A program made the position numbers and the translations under genes. The notes beneath the pieces were generated by a model. That model was not told the DNA's origin. It worked only from the letters and a program-made list of their open reading frames with translations, and made no database searches. From Polaromonas sp. (GTDB lineage Bacteria > Pseudomonadota > Gammaproteobacteria > Burkholderiales > Burkholderiaceae_C): a stretch of 64,000 nucleotides of DNA. The stretch covers positions 1 to 64,000 of the forward strand of contig JAQGNE010000069.1 of NCBI GenBank assembly GCA_028291985.1, in the 5' to 3' direction. Of this stretch, positions 10,349-20,001 are shown one piece after another (positions within the stretch are counted from its first letter, which is position 1; every line of letters begins with the position of its first letter).

Positions 10349-11382
10349 AGCTCCTTTTAACTGGCGTCGAAGGCTATATCGGCTGCCTGCTTGCCCCTTA
10401 CCTGCAGGCGCGTGGCCATGAAGTCATCGGCCTGGATACGGGCTACTACCGCGATGGCTGGCTGTTCAGTGACAAATCCCTGGTGCCAGGCTTTCCACGC
10501 ATCATCAACCGCGATATCCGCGACATCACGGCAGAAGATGTCAGGGGAGTTGACGCAGTGGTTCACCTGGCCGAGTTGTCCAACGACCCGCTGGGCGAGA
10601 ACGTGCCCGAGCTGACCTTTCAGATCAACCATGAGGCTTCGCTGCGTCTGGCCGAACTGGCCAAGCAGGCAGGTGCCAAGCGATTTGTCTACACCTCGTC
10701 CTGCAGCGTATATGGCGTGGCCAACGGCGACGAGCCGATGACCGAGGAGTCACCGACCAATCCGCAGACCGCCTATGCCAAGTGTAAGACGCTGGTGGAG
10801 CGCGACGTGTCAAAACTGGCGTCGGATGATTTTTCACCGACCTATCTGCGCAATGCCACCGCTTATGGTGCGTCGCCACGCATGCGCTTTGACATCGTGC
10901 TGAACAACCTGTGTGGCATCGCGGCAACGACCGGCAAGATTGTCATGACCAGCGATGGCACACCGTGGCGCCCTCTGGTCCATGTGCTGGATATCTGCGA
11001 AGCCGTGGCTTGCGTGCTGGAAGCACCCAAAGAGGCCGTGCACAACCAGATTTTCAACGTGGGCCATGATGAAGACAACTACCAGGTGCGCGAGATTGCC
11101 CAGATCGTCGCTGATGTCTACCCGGGCTGCGAGCTGAGTTTTGGCCCGTCAGGCGCTGACAACCGCAGCTACAAGGTGAGCTTTGACAAGATTCACAGCC
11201 AGCTTCCGGGCTACAAATGCTCATGGAATGCACGCAAGGGCGCCAAGCAACTGCATGATGTTTATGAACGCATCGGCATCAACCAGGCCACCTTTGATGC
11301 CAGGCCATTTACCCGGCTAAAACAGCTCAAGTACCTGAGTGCTACAGGGCAGATCGACGACCGGTTCTTCTGGAACCAGTAA
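10345..11382 (+). CDS. NAD-dependent epimerase/dehydratase (extended SDR)
   Basis: 345 aa; MKLLLTGVEGYIGCLLAPYL...YTSSCSVYG...YAKCK (S/YxxxK); 4-bp overlap with preceding CDS. Confidence 0.88.
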   Translation: MKLLLTGVEGYIGCLLAPYLQARGHEVIGLDTGYYRDGWLFSDKSLVPGFPRIINRDIRDITAEDVRGVDAVVHLAELSNDPLGENVPELTFQINHEASLRLAELAKQAGAKRFVYTSSCSVYGVANGDEPMTEESPTNPQTAYAKCKTLVERDVSKLASDDFSPTYLRNATAYGASPRMRFDIVLNNLCGIAATTGKIVMTSDGTPWRPLVHVLDICEAVACVLEAPKEAVHNQIFNVGHDEDNYQVREIAQIVADVYPGCELSFGPSGADNRSYKVSFDKIHSQLPGYKCSWNARKGAKQLHDVYERIGINQATFDARPFTRLKQLKYLSATGQIDDRFFWNQ

Positions 11383-11473
11383 TCCCCGGTGCCACCTGTT
11401 GATGCAGGTGGCACTGTTGTCAAACCTGGCTGGCGAAACTACGGCTTGGCATGTTCGTCTTTCCCGACAGGGG

Positions 11474-12439
11474 TCAAAGGGCCACGCCGCTTTCAGTGGG
11501 TGCGCCGGCGTCTTCTTGTTGAGTAAGCAGTGGCTTGTTCCGCTGCTGTTGGGCGATTTCAGTGTGCGCAGCAAGCACCCCCTTGAACCAGCCTACATTC
11601 CAGAACCATTCTGCAAGCATTTTCTGGCCGTGGGGTCTTCCGGTCATGCGTACCAGGCCTGCCGCCAAGCCCGAGGGCAATACCCTTCCCAACGTCAGGA
11701 CCTGCCGGGTACGTGCAAGACGGGGCGTAGGCAGGCCGTAATGGTGAAGCAGGCGGGTGAAATCGCGGCCCCAGTTCCGGCCCTGATAGAACCTGGCCCG
11801 GTAGTCTGATTTTTCGCGGTAGTGGATCAGGGCACGTGGCTCGAAGTGCAGGGCGTAACCCGCCAGCTGCGCCCGAAAGCAGTATTCGGCATCGTGAACA
11901 ATCGGAAAATCGACGCTCAGCGGCCCAAGTTTTTCGTACATGGAGCGTTGCAGACCAAATGCGCAGCCGGTTGCGGTCAGCAGGTGGGGAGGGCAGGTAA
12001 TCCTGAAGATGCCTTCCGATTGATAGCCCTCTCCGTCCACAGGGTGCAGCCAGGCCGGGTTCAGCTTGCGGTGATCCAGTCGCCCATTGACGAAAGGGTG
12101 TTCGGCCAACGCTTCGCCCATGGCTGACAGCCAGCCGGGTGCGACTTCATCATCCGCTTCACAAAAAACAAAGGCGTCACCACTGGCCGCCTTGATGCCC
12201 ATGTTGTAGGAGTGCGGCACGCCCAGTCGAGGCATGCCGGGCGTGAAGGCCTGAACAATCTTCAGACCCGGCAGACGGTCCCGGTATCGCTCGACGATGG
12301 CCATGGAGTTATCGGTGGAGCCGTTGTTGACAACGATCACCTCCCAGCCTCCAGGCCAGTGCTGGTGAATCAGCGCATCGAGCTGTACCGCAATCGTTTC
12401 TGCGCCATTGAAGCAGGGCAAGATCACACTTAAGCGCAT
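11474..12439 (-). CDS. Glycosyltransferase family 2
   Basis: 321 aa; MRLSVILPCFNGAETIAVQLDAL...VIVVNNGSTDNS...EADDEVAPGWL. Confidence 0.9.
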   Translation of the reverse strand: MRLSVILPCFNGAETIAVQLDALIHQHWPGGWEVIVVNNGSTDNSMAIVERYRDRLPGLKIVQAFTPGMPRLGVPHSYNMGIKAASGDAFVFCEADDEVAPGWLSAMGEALAEHPFVNGRLDHRKLNPAWLHPVDGEGYQSEGIFRITCPPHLLTATGCAFGLQRSMYEKLGPLSVDFPIVHDAEYCFRAQLAGYALHFEPRALIHYREKSDYRARFYQGRNWGRDFTRLLHHYGLPTPRLARTRQVLTLGRVLPSGLAAGLVRMTGRPHGQKMLAEWFWNVGWFKGVLAAHTEIAQQQRNKPLLTQQEDAGAPTESGVAL

Positions 12440-12491
12440 TCGGTGGTCCTTCGGCCGATGTGCTCAGCCTGGTTTTGAATTGATGGCGGGT

Positions 12492-13634
12492 TTAACGGTA
12501 TTTCTTGATCGACGCTTTGGCCATCGGTCCGATGGAGGCAGCTGTTGGGCCAGCCTCGCTGGACGCCGGTGCCGCACTGTCGGCTGGTATCTCCTCCACG
12601 CTGAGCAGTCGACGCATGGCGGCGCGCAGGAAATCACCGTTTCTGATCTTGGGTGCCAGCAACGACAGTTTTTTCAGCATCGCCTGGTAGTCACTTTCGC
12701 GGAGGGTTTCCCGCAGACCGTCGAGTTCGTGCAGGCTGCTGATGGTGACGCCTATGCCTTCCTCCAGAACAAATTGCGCCATCGCGGCTTTTTCCCAGAT
12801 GATGACCGGCAGCCCCAGGGATATGTAAAGCGACAATTTATGCGGGCTGTTGTAACAAAGGTACTCGCCCATCAAGCCTGCACATGTGTCCAGGCTGGTA
12901 CCTTCCCAGACCAGGCCGAAGTGATAGCGCTCGTTCAGAACAGGATTGTCCGGATCAAACATTCCCTGGTAACGAATCACCGAATTGGTCAGGCGATCGG
13001 GCTCAAAATACTGGCCGTAAGCTGACAGTGTGATGTTTTTGAACGCATCGAAGCCGCTGTCATACACATAGCTCGCCTTTTCAAATGCAAGATTGCCGGC
13101 ATAGAGCAGTTTGAGCGGTGCCTCCAGCTTGTCCGCATGGTACGAAGCAGAACTTCGATTGCAATAGTCAAAGGCGCCTAGCGTGACGAGTTTCTTCCGG
13201 AATCCCTGTTGACCGAGCCATTCGGCCATTGCCGGAGTATGGGCAATGATGCCGTCGAAGAGACGCAATATCGCAAAATCGCGCCTGACCGAAGTCTTGA
13301 AACGAAGCGCAGCTATGTCATGGATGACGGTGTAAATCCTGACGCCGGTCAGCACGCTGAACAGGTAAAGAACATAGGCCCGTTTTCGCTGGTCAAACGG
13401 ATATTCAACCAGAATATGACCGTCGGGCGACATGCTTTTTTTCAGGAACATCAAGAACGAAAGCGCTTGCGTGGCGGTCGACAGGGGCGGCAGGTGGAGT
13501 TTTTGGTAGCCGGTCCTCGCCAGGATCTGCGCCACATCCGAGCGCGCTTTGGAACCTGCCGTCTTTTCGTACGGTACCTCGGTCGTAAGGTGAACTTTAC
13601 GAATTTTTTGCAGCGTGTCGTGTGTTGGGGTCAT
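12492..13634 (-). CDS. Putative glycosyltransferase, GT-B/galactofuranosyltransferase-like
   Basis: Start taken at MTPTHD; YVLYLFSVLTGVRIYTVIHDIAALRF...FDGIIAHTPAMAEWL. The ORF extends to 13682 if an upstream ATG is used. Confidence 0.65.
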   Translation of the reverse strand: MTPTHDTLQKIRKVHLTTEVPYEKTAGSKARSDVAQILARTGYQKLHLPPLSTATQALSFLMFLKKSMSPDGHILVEYPFDQRKRAYVLYLFSVLTGVRIYTVIHDIAALRFKTSVRRDFAILRLFDGIIAHTPAMAEWLGQQGFRKKLVTLGAFDYCNRSSASYHADKLEAPLKLLYAGNLAFEKASYVYDSGFDAFKNITLSAYGQYFEPDRLTNSVIRYQGMFDPDNPVLNERYHFGLVWEGTSLDTCAGLMGEYLCYNSPHKLSLYISLGLPVIIWEKAAMAQFVLEEGIGVTISSLHELDGLRETLRESDYQAMLKKLSLLAPKIRNGDFLRAAMRRLLSVEEIPADSAAPASSEAGPTAASIGPMAKASIKKYR

Positions 13635-14007
13635 GCTTGGGAGTGATGGATAGAGCAATGAGCGGGTGCATCGGGGCCTCATACGCCATGTCCGGAAGCT
13701 TTACGCGGGCTGTTACCAAGCGCAAAGGTCGCGTTCGGAAAACGGCGTCGGGATCTGCGCATAAAGCAGAGGTGGCTGGCCTACACCCGGGTGTGTCGCT
13801 GGATGTCGACTGTTGCGTGGCGTACGCGGCTGGTTCCTAGGACGCTCAGGAAGGCTCCTGTAGGACGAAGCACCCCATTCACACCCTATCAGCATCCCAT
13901 CCGTTGCTTGCAACTGGCGGGGGCACATCAAAAAGTCTGTTGGCAGACAGAACGGCCGACCGTTTGATCGAACAGCTCATCCGGCCAGTGATGGCGCCCG
14001 TAGACAT

Positions 14008-14041
14008 CAAAAAGCCGGAACGTTGGCACACGGTTCCGGCT
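14008..14041 (-). terminator. Rho-independent terminator downstream of the 14088-15374 CDS
   Basis: Minus strand AGCCGGAAC...GTTCCGGCT stem followed by TTTTT. Confidence 0.8.
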
Positions 14042-14087
14042 CATGGAAGGGGGGGAAGCGCGAGCTCAGCAGCGCGCCGCCCGCGAT

Positions 14088-15374
14088 TTACTGTGACTCG
14101 TCAGCAAGCTCGTAAACGGGAATTACATCCAAAGGCCTGCCCAGCTGAATGATGATCGACCGGTTCGATTTCAACTCGATGTCCGCAGGATCACCCTGAT
14201 ATCGGCGCAGATTTCCGCCGTCCCTCACGTAGATCACCACAGGGGTATTGGTCACGCCCGCTACATTGCTGCGGGTTAGCGGCTGGCCCCAAATGTTGAA
14301 GTATTGGCCGAGGGTTACCGGAAGGCTGTTGGCCGGCTCAATATGAATCGTCCCAGTAAAGTCATGCCCGTGCAGCGGATAAAAGCAGGTGCTGCTCGGT
14401 ACGCTGTCGCTTCCGACGATACCGATTCGCTGCGGAACGGCAAGCCGCACACCTTCCCTGAAAATCGCCAAATGGGCATGCGCGTGGTAGAGGTGTTCAA
14501 AGCGGTTCTGATTCAGGGGGCCGGCGCATGGCAGGCCATCAACCAACCCACCCTGGCCGCCACGGCCATTGGTCAGGTTGTCTTCGAGTGCGCCAAGCTG
14601 GCCGATATTGGCCTCACCCACAGCAAAACGCCTGATCAGCAAGGGTGTTGTGGAAAGCGCTGGCAGGTTGTTCCATTGGTAGTTTGGAATTTGCGCAAGC
14701 GCAGAGCCGATCTGGAGCGTAATCTCGCGGTTTGGCACCAACGGCAATGCATCAAGGCTTCCGGTGTGTTCGGTCAGCGTCGTGCCATCCTTGATGAATG
14801 CCTTGACGCCTTTTCCGGCATAGCCGGCCACGTTTTCGGGCGAAAGCGGCTGGCCCCAGACAGCAAAAAACTGCCCCAGCGTGTATGCGCCAGCGGCGCT
14901 CGACGCAAAGCGGATCTTGCCGCTGCTGTCGGTCGTTATCAGTGGATAACTGCAGCCCACTTCGCGGGTTGCCGGGTCCGCGATGGTGGCGCTGCCCTGC
15001 TGCACCATGCCAATGCTTTCAGGAACCGATACCAGCTGTCCATCGACCACGATGTTCAGATGGGTGTAGCCAAAAGCGGTTGTTGCCTTTTCGGCCTTTG
15101 TGCAGACCAGACCCTGTACCGGCAAACCTTGACCGCCCGCCGCAGTTGCGCCTTTTGCGAACGTGGCGTCGCCAACGGTGGTGCCGTCATCCAGGGTGAT
15201 CGCTGCAGCCAGCGTGGGTGCTGCGGTGGTCACCGGAGCTGGCGGTTGGGCTTGCGGCTGGGCCGGCACTGCCGCTGCACTTCCACCCCCGCCGCCACCC
15301 CCGCAACCATATAAGAGAGATATGCAAACAGCTGCGACAGCGAGCTTGCAACTGGTGTCTTTGAAGTCGGTCAT
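14088..15374 (-). CDS. Putative lipoprotein with two tandem copies of an about 140-aa domain
   Basis: Start at MTDFKDTSCKLAVAAVCISLLYGCGGGGGGGS (signal plus lipobox). YTLGQFFAVWGQPLSPENVAG and VTLGQYFNIWGQPLTRSNVAG mark the two domains. Confidence 0.75.
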   Translation of the reverse strand: MTDFKDTSCKLAVAAVCISLLYGCGGGGGGGSAAAVPAQPQAQPPAPVTTAAPTLAAAITLDDGTTVGDATFAKGATAAGGQGLPVQGLVCTKAEKATTAFGYTHLNIVVDGQLVSVPESIGMVQQGSATIADPATREVGCSYPLITTDSSGKIRFASSAAGAYTLGQFFAVWGQPLSPENVAGYAGKGVKAFIKDGTTLTEHTGSLDALPLVPNREITLQIGSALAQIPNYQWNNLPALSTTPLLIRRFAVGEANIGQLGALEDNLTNGRGGQGGLVDGLPCAGPLNQNRFEHLYHAHAHLAIFREGVRLAVPQRIGIVGSDSVPSSTCFYPLHGHDFTGTIHIEPANSLPVTLGQYFNIWGQPLTRSNVAGVTNTPVVIYVRDGGNLRRYQGDPADIELKSNRSIIIQLGRPLDVIPVYELADESQ

Positions 15375-15594
15375 CAATTGATCTGTGGTTGGGACAAATT
15401 GTGAGTCTGCCGCCAATTTGAGGCGTGGCGATCAGCTCAGGACGGAGTCCTACAACACAAACCTGCTGCTTCCGAGGCAAGCGAAGCTGATGCGCGAACG
15501 ATACGCCTCAAGTCTCCAGAAACGGAAATTTGAAGGCATTTTGGGCTGTAGACCAAGTACAGAGCGCATGGTCTGCTATTGAAAAAGAAGCGGC

Positions 15595-15669
15595 TGGTAC
15601 CACCAACAGGAATCGAACCTGTATCTAGCGCTTAGGAGGCACTCGTTCTATCCATTGAACTATGGCGGC
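15595..15669 (-). tRNA. tRNA-Arg (anticodon CCT), CCA encoded
   Basis: Minus strand GCCGCCATAGTTCAATGGATAGAACGAGTGCCTCCTAAGCGCTAGATACAGGTTCGATTCCTGTTGGTGGTACCA folds as a cloverleaf; loop CTCCTAA. Confidence 0.95.
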
Positions 15670-15741
15670 CGTGCATGCCTGGCGTGGTGCCAGGGAGTCG
15701 GAATTGTATGCGCTGTCCGCGCTGGCGAAGGCGGGTGCGGA

Positions 15742-18700
15742 TCAGTCGTACTGGAAGGTGAAGATCAGGTCAACCGCACTGCTTTGTCCGGCTTCTACCC
15801 GTACGGTGAAGCGCTGCGACAGGTCATAAAAAACGCGCAGGGTACCCACGGCACCTGACAGGCTGCGCTCATAGGCTGCGTAGAAATTGTTGGAAAACCG
15901 CTTGCCGAGTGTGACGGCGCTGCCACCGGCGCCTCCGCTGGCATCACCGTACGAGAGCTCGTCCAGACCGAACCTGCCGGCGAGACCACCGCCGGTTCCG
16001 CCCTTGCTGCCGAGCAGGGCAACGGCTGCCTGCTGCAGCAGGGCGGCATCGCCTCCGCCGCTGGCCGACGAGCGCCCCAACACCAGCCACGACAACTTTT
16101 CGGCATCCGGTAAATCTGGCTCAGCGTACAGACGCACACGCGGCAGCAGGGCGGTTCCCTGAATCTGCACGCCCACGCGCTGGATGAGGTTTGGGCGAAT
16201 CGCGAGGATGTCGAGCGTGGGGTTGTCCAGCTGGCCGGTGAAGCGGATGAAGCCCTGCTCGACATCAAGCCGCTGCCCGTAAGCGCGGTACTGACCGCCT
16301 ACCGTGCGTATCTCGCCAGTCAGGCGCGGGTTTGCCAGCGACTCCGCTGCCAGCATCAGCCTACCCCGCAGCTGTGTATCGATACCCTTGCCCTGCACGC
16401 GGAAGTCGCTGCCCATGTCGAGTTCTACCGCTACCTTGACGGCCCGATCACCTTGCGCCTGCGCTGATGCAGGCTTTGCTTTTGACGTGGCGCTAGCTTC
16501 TGCAGGACCAGACTTGCCCGCAGAGCCGGCACTGGAGCTGGCGCTGCGCACCACCACATCGCTACCCAACTGGGGCGTGCCTTCTTCAGGCAGCACAATG
16601 CGCGCCTGGTCAACCTTGAGTGCGCCCGTCACGCTCGCCTGCTTGCCTTGCAGGCTGGCTTGCAGGGCACCCGACAAGGTGATCTGCCGGTCGGTGCGGA
16701 TGCTGGCGCGCAACCGGTCCAACCTGATGTCCAGGCGGACGTCGGGCTTCTGGTTTAACCAGGCAGCTTGCCCCTGTGCAAACAACAGGCCGCCGCTTCC
16801 GGCGGGCCTGCCATCGGTGCCTTTCTGGGCTGCACCCTGCAGGCTGAATTCATCGATGCGCATACGGGTGCCATCCAGCGTGGCACGCAGCCGGCCGTTT
16901 CCGAATTCGATGCCGTCGGCCACTGAACGCAAGGCAAGGTCGCTGGCCTGAAGCGTGCCTGCCAGTTGCGGGCTGTCCCGATTGCCGCTGACCGCGATGT
17001 TGGTCGCGAGCGAGCCGCGTATGCGCCAGCCGGGCGGTGCCAGCACCGACCAGACGCCCAGTCGGGGCAGCTGCGCGCGCAACCGGCCATCGAGCGGCGC
17101 ATCGCTGGCCCAGGTCCAGCCGCCTCCGGCATCAGCTGTGGCGGGTAAGCGCGTCAGGCGGGTCTTGATCTCACCGTTGGCGCTGCCTGCGCGCTCGCTG
17201 TCCCAGACCAGGGCCAGGCTCAGCGCGTCGCCCTCATTGACCAATGAAATGCGCGCCTCCCGGATACCTGCAGCCACCCGCGCCGTCCTGCCCTCAGCGT
17301 TTTCGGCCTGCACCGTGATGTCGCCGCCGCGTCGAAGCAGGCCTGCCTTGACATCGATACGGTCGGTCAGGCGGGCGTCCCACGACCCGTCAAAAACAAG
17401 GTCGCCGGTCAGCAGCGAGCCCGCCAGTTGCGGTCCTGCAAACAGCTCGGCCCACGCCATGGGCAGCCCGGTCAACTTGCCAGCTGTCGTCAGCTGGTTG
17501 TTGGACCAGCGCACCGGCTCCCATGAGATGGTGGCGCTGGACGCCTGCGCGGTAGGTGCGCTGAGCACTGCTTCGCCCGCGCCGGCCTCAAAAGCGGCCG
17601 CCCCGTTGGCCGTTGGAGCCGGCGTCCAGCGCAGCGGCACCGGCTGGCGCAGGCCCAGCCCCCATGTGCCGGTGCTGATGGCAGGCTCCACCACACTCGC
17701 ATCCAGCCTTTTGACGACGACTCGCCAGGCCGAAGCTGCCAGCGTTTTTGCGGGCCCGGGCGTTTGCACCTGGCCGCCTTCTGCATCCAACTGAAGGCGT
17801 AGCCGGCGTTGATCGCTGTCAAACCTGCCGCGCAGCGAAAGCTGCGCCTGGCTCAGCCGCCCGGACACGTCGGCCTGCACATCGCGAAACACAAGACGTG
17901 TTGGCGTGGCGCCGGGGACCGCATCAGCTGCGCCTGCCGCTATGTCGGCGCTTGGCGTTGCCGCAACTTCATTGCTGGTGGATATCGTGCTCGTGGCGGT
18001 GCCGGCCGAAGCTGTCGCGGTTACCGGCATTGTTGACGTCGTCGTCGTAGGGGCGGCTGCAGTTTTGATGTTTGAGGTTGGCGGCGTCAGCGCCAGTGTG
18101 GGTACGGACAGGCGGGCCTTGACCGCAGGATCTTGCCAGCCTCCTTGCCACTGGGCTGCCACCTGGGCGCTGCCGCTGGCAGCACTTGACCGCAATTGCG
18201 CTTGCAGGTCTGCAGGAACTCCCGGCAACCTGCCGATCCATCCGATGGCTTCCGCAGCGTTACGCATGCGAAGGTCCAACTCTCCGCCGCCGGATTTTTC
18301 GCGCAGCTCGCCTTTGAGCTGCGCGTTCAGGCCCGGCGCGGTAAGCGTCAGGTTTGCCTTTCCCCCGGGCTGGGCGATCTGCGCCTCAAGCGTGCCGGCC
18401 AGCTCGCCGTCGTCCGTACGGACCTGCAAGGCCGACAGGGCCAAGGTGCCGCCCGCCACTTGGGGGCTCCAGGTGCCGCTGGCGCTGGCGCTTTGCAGGC
18501 GCAACTGTGCCAGCGGGCTGCTGCGCGCGGGGCGTTCTGTCGTACTTGCCTTCAGGTCTGCATCGAAGTTGATGGCGTCGAGCTGGCTGCTGGCTGTGGC
18601 TTGTCCAGCCAGCGGCAGCGAGGCCAGCTGTGTGTGCAGCCGAGCCGGATCGATGTTCTTGAGGATGGCCCGCAGCTTCCACACTTGCGGCGCCATGCGA

Positions 18701-20001
18701 TGCGCGGGCTGCGCGGGCGATGATGATGGCGCGGCTGCAGGCGGCGCCCATGTGCCAGTGGCTGACAACTCACCACCGGCGGTAAGCGCACGCATTGACT
18801 CCACCGCCACAACGCCGCCTTGCCATTGCGCACTGGCCCGCAGTTCGTCCAGCGGCAGGCGCTGTTTGTCGATAGGCCCGGCCATGCTGTTGGTCAGTTG
18901 GAGCTGTACAGACCAGCTGTCATGGGCAGGCTTGCCCCCGGCGCCAGGCACCGCTGGCGCCAGGGGACGCACGCTTGCGGTGCCGTTCAGCAGGGTCTGG
19001 GGTGCCTGCGGCCACAGGGCTCCCACGTTCAACTGGTTGAAGACCGCTTCCGCACGCGGAACAGGTTGCGCTGCCCACGGCGTGACTGTTGCCGTGAGGC
19101 TCACCTGCGGCTGCGTGGTGACGGGTATCGCAGGGCTTGCGGTGGGCGTGCCCGCAGGCAGTGCGTTTGTCGCTGTAGCGGCCAGCGGTGCGCTGGTCTG
19201 CGCAGATGCGTTGATGCTCAGCTCGGTCAATGCCCCTGTTGCCGTGGCCTGAAAGGTGACCGGAACCGTGGTGCTGTTGCCGCCGGGCACACTCAAAACC
19301 AGGCCGCCCGACACCGCCCCATCAAGCTGCAGTGGGCTGCTGTCCGTCAAGGCCGCTTTCCCGCTGTACCGACCTCCAAATCCCTGAAGGTTGGCGAGTA
19401 CCAGCCGATGCACGCGCTTGTCGTACCCATAGCTGCCCTTCACATCCGAGATTTCCATCGGATCAGGATTTGCGCGCTGCGTCAGCCGAAGGCTGCCCAG
19501 CGACAACTCGTCCAGCGTCAGCGCTACTGGCAGGCGAATGTTGTCGGGCGGACCCGCCGCCGGTGGCGTTGGCGGACGCTGGTCATCCACCGCAAGCCTC
19601 GCCACCGCAACCCGGTCCAGCTTGAGCGTGCCTGTCAAGATTGAAAGCGGTTGCCAGGCGAGGCTGACATCTGTAGCGTCTACCTTCAAACCTTCCTTTC
19701 GCCACTGCAGACGGTCGATATGCCCGCCTGCCCGAAGTGATCCGGTGACGCCGTCGGTGCTGAGTTGCTGCGGCGGGCTGATCAGGTGCTTTTGCGCCAG
19801 GCGGACAGCGGCGGCCAGCGAGCCGTCAGTACCCGTCCACCACCACGCCACGGCAGTTGCTATTAAAAAAATAGCTATAACCCCTGACAAGAAAAGGGCT
19901 AGGGGCCTAAAGCATTCAAATTTTCGTTTACGGCGGGCAAGCCCTGGCCGGTGCCGATCGTCACCGGAATTTTCCGGGCTTGGGTCGTCATTCACGCTCA
20001 A
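15742..20001 (-). CDS. tamB: Translocation and assembly module protein TamB
   Basis: 1419 aa; N-terminal TM anchor, long beta-rich AsmA/TamB-like body, C-terminal LSWLVLGRSSASGGGDAALLQQAAVALLGSKGG...FTFQYD. Confidence 0.9.
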   Translation of the reverse strand: MSVNDDPSPENSGDDRHRPGLARRKRKFECFRPLALFLSGVIAIFLIATAVAWWWTGTDGSLAAAVRLAQKHLISPPQQLSTDGVTGSLRAGGHIDRLQWRKEGLKVDATDVSLAWQPLSILTGTLKLDRVAVARLAVDDQRPPTPPAAGPPDNIRLPVALTLDELSLGSLRLTQRANPDPMEISDVKGSYGYDKRVHRLVLANLQGFGGRYSGKAALTDSSPLQLDGAVSGGLVLSVPGGNSTTVPVTFQATATGALTELSINASAQTSAPLAATATNALPAGTPTASPAIPVTTQPQVSLTATVTPWAAQPVPRAEAVFNQLNVGALWPQAPQTLLNGTASVRPLAPAVPGAGGKPAHDSWSVQLQLTNSMAGPIDKQRLPLDELRASAQWQGGVVAVESMRALTAGGELSATGTWAPPAAAPSSSPAQPAHRMAPQVWKLRAILKNIDPARLHTQLASLPLAGQATASSQLDAINFDADLKASTTERPARSSPLAQLRLQSASASGTWSPQVAGGTLALSALQVRTDDGELAGTLEAQIAQPGGKANLTLTAPGLNAQLKGELREKSGGGELDLRMRNAAEAIGWIGRLPGVPADLQAQLRSSAASGSAQVAAQWQGGWQDPAVKARLSVPTLALTPPTSNIKTAAAPTTTTSTMPVTATASAGTATSTISTSNEVAATPSADIAAGAADAVPGATPTRLVFRDVQADVSGRLSQAQLSLRGRFDSDQRRLRLQLDAEGGQVQTPGPAKTLAASAWRVVVKRLDASVVEPAISTGTWGLGLRQPVPLRWTPAPTANGAAAFEAGAGEAVLSAPTAQASSATISWEPVRWSNNQLTTAGKLTGLPMAWAELFAGPQLAGSLLTGDLVFDGSWDARLTDRIDVKAGLLRRGGDITVQAENAEGRTARVAAGIREARISLVNEGDALSLALVWDSERAGSANGEIKTRLTRLPATADAGGGWTWASDAPLDGRLRAQLPRLGVWSVLAPPGWRIRGSLATNIAVSGNRDSPQLAGTLQASDLALRSVADGIEFGNGRLRATLDGTRMRIDEFSLQGAAQKGTDGRPAGSGGLLFAQGQAAWLNQKPDVRLDIRLDRLRASIRTDRQITLSGALQASLQGKQASVTGALKVDQARIVLPEEGTPQLGSDVVVRSASSSAGSAGKSGPAEASATSKAKPASAQAQGDRAVKVAVELDMGSDFRVQGKGIDTQLRGRLMLAAESLANPRLTGEIRTVGGQYRAYGQRLDVEQGFIRFTGQLDNPTLDILAIRPNLIQRVGVQIQGTALLPRVRLYAEPDLPDAEKLSWLVLGRSSASGGGDAALLQQAAVALLGSKGGTGGGLAGRFGLDELSYGDASGGAGGSAVTLGKRFSNNFYAAYERSLSGAVGTLRVFYDLSQRFTVRVEAGQSSAVDLIFTFQYD
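19857..19916 (+). repeat. ATAGC-type palindromic repeat copy inside tamB (17-nt head at 19859-19875)
   Basis: TTGCTATTAAAAAAATAGCTATAACCCCTGACAAGAAAAGGGCTAGGGGCCTAAAGCATT. Confidence 0.85.

Noticed and set aside
14304-15314. 336-aa plus-strand ORF antisense to the duplicated-domain lipoprotein
   Set aside because: The minus-strand ORF has a signal peptide, a lipobox, an internal domain duplication and a downstream terminator; the plus-strand ORF has none of these.
17906-19252. 448-aa plus-strand ORF antisense to tamB
   Set aside because: Low-complexity Ala/Val/Ser composition typical of antisense frames in GC-rich DNA; tamB on the other strand is clearly real.
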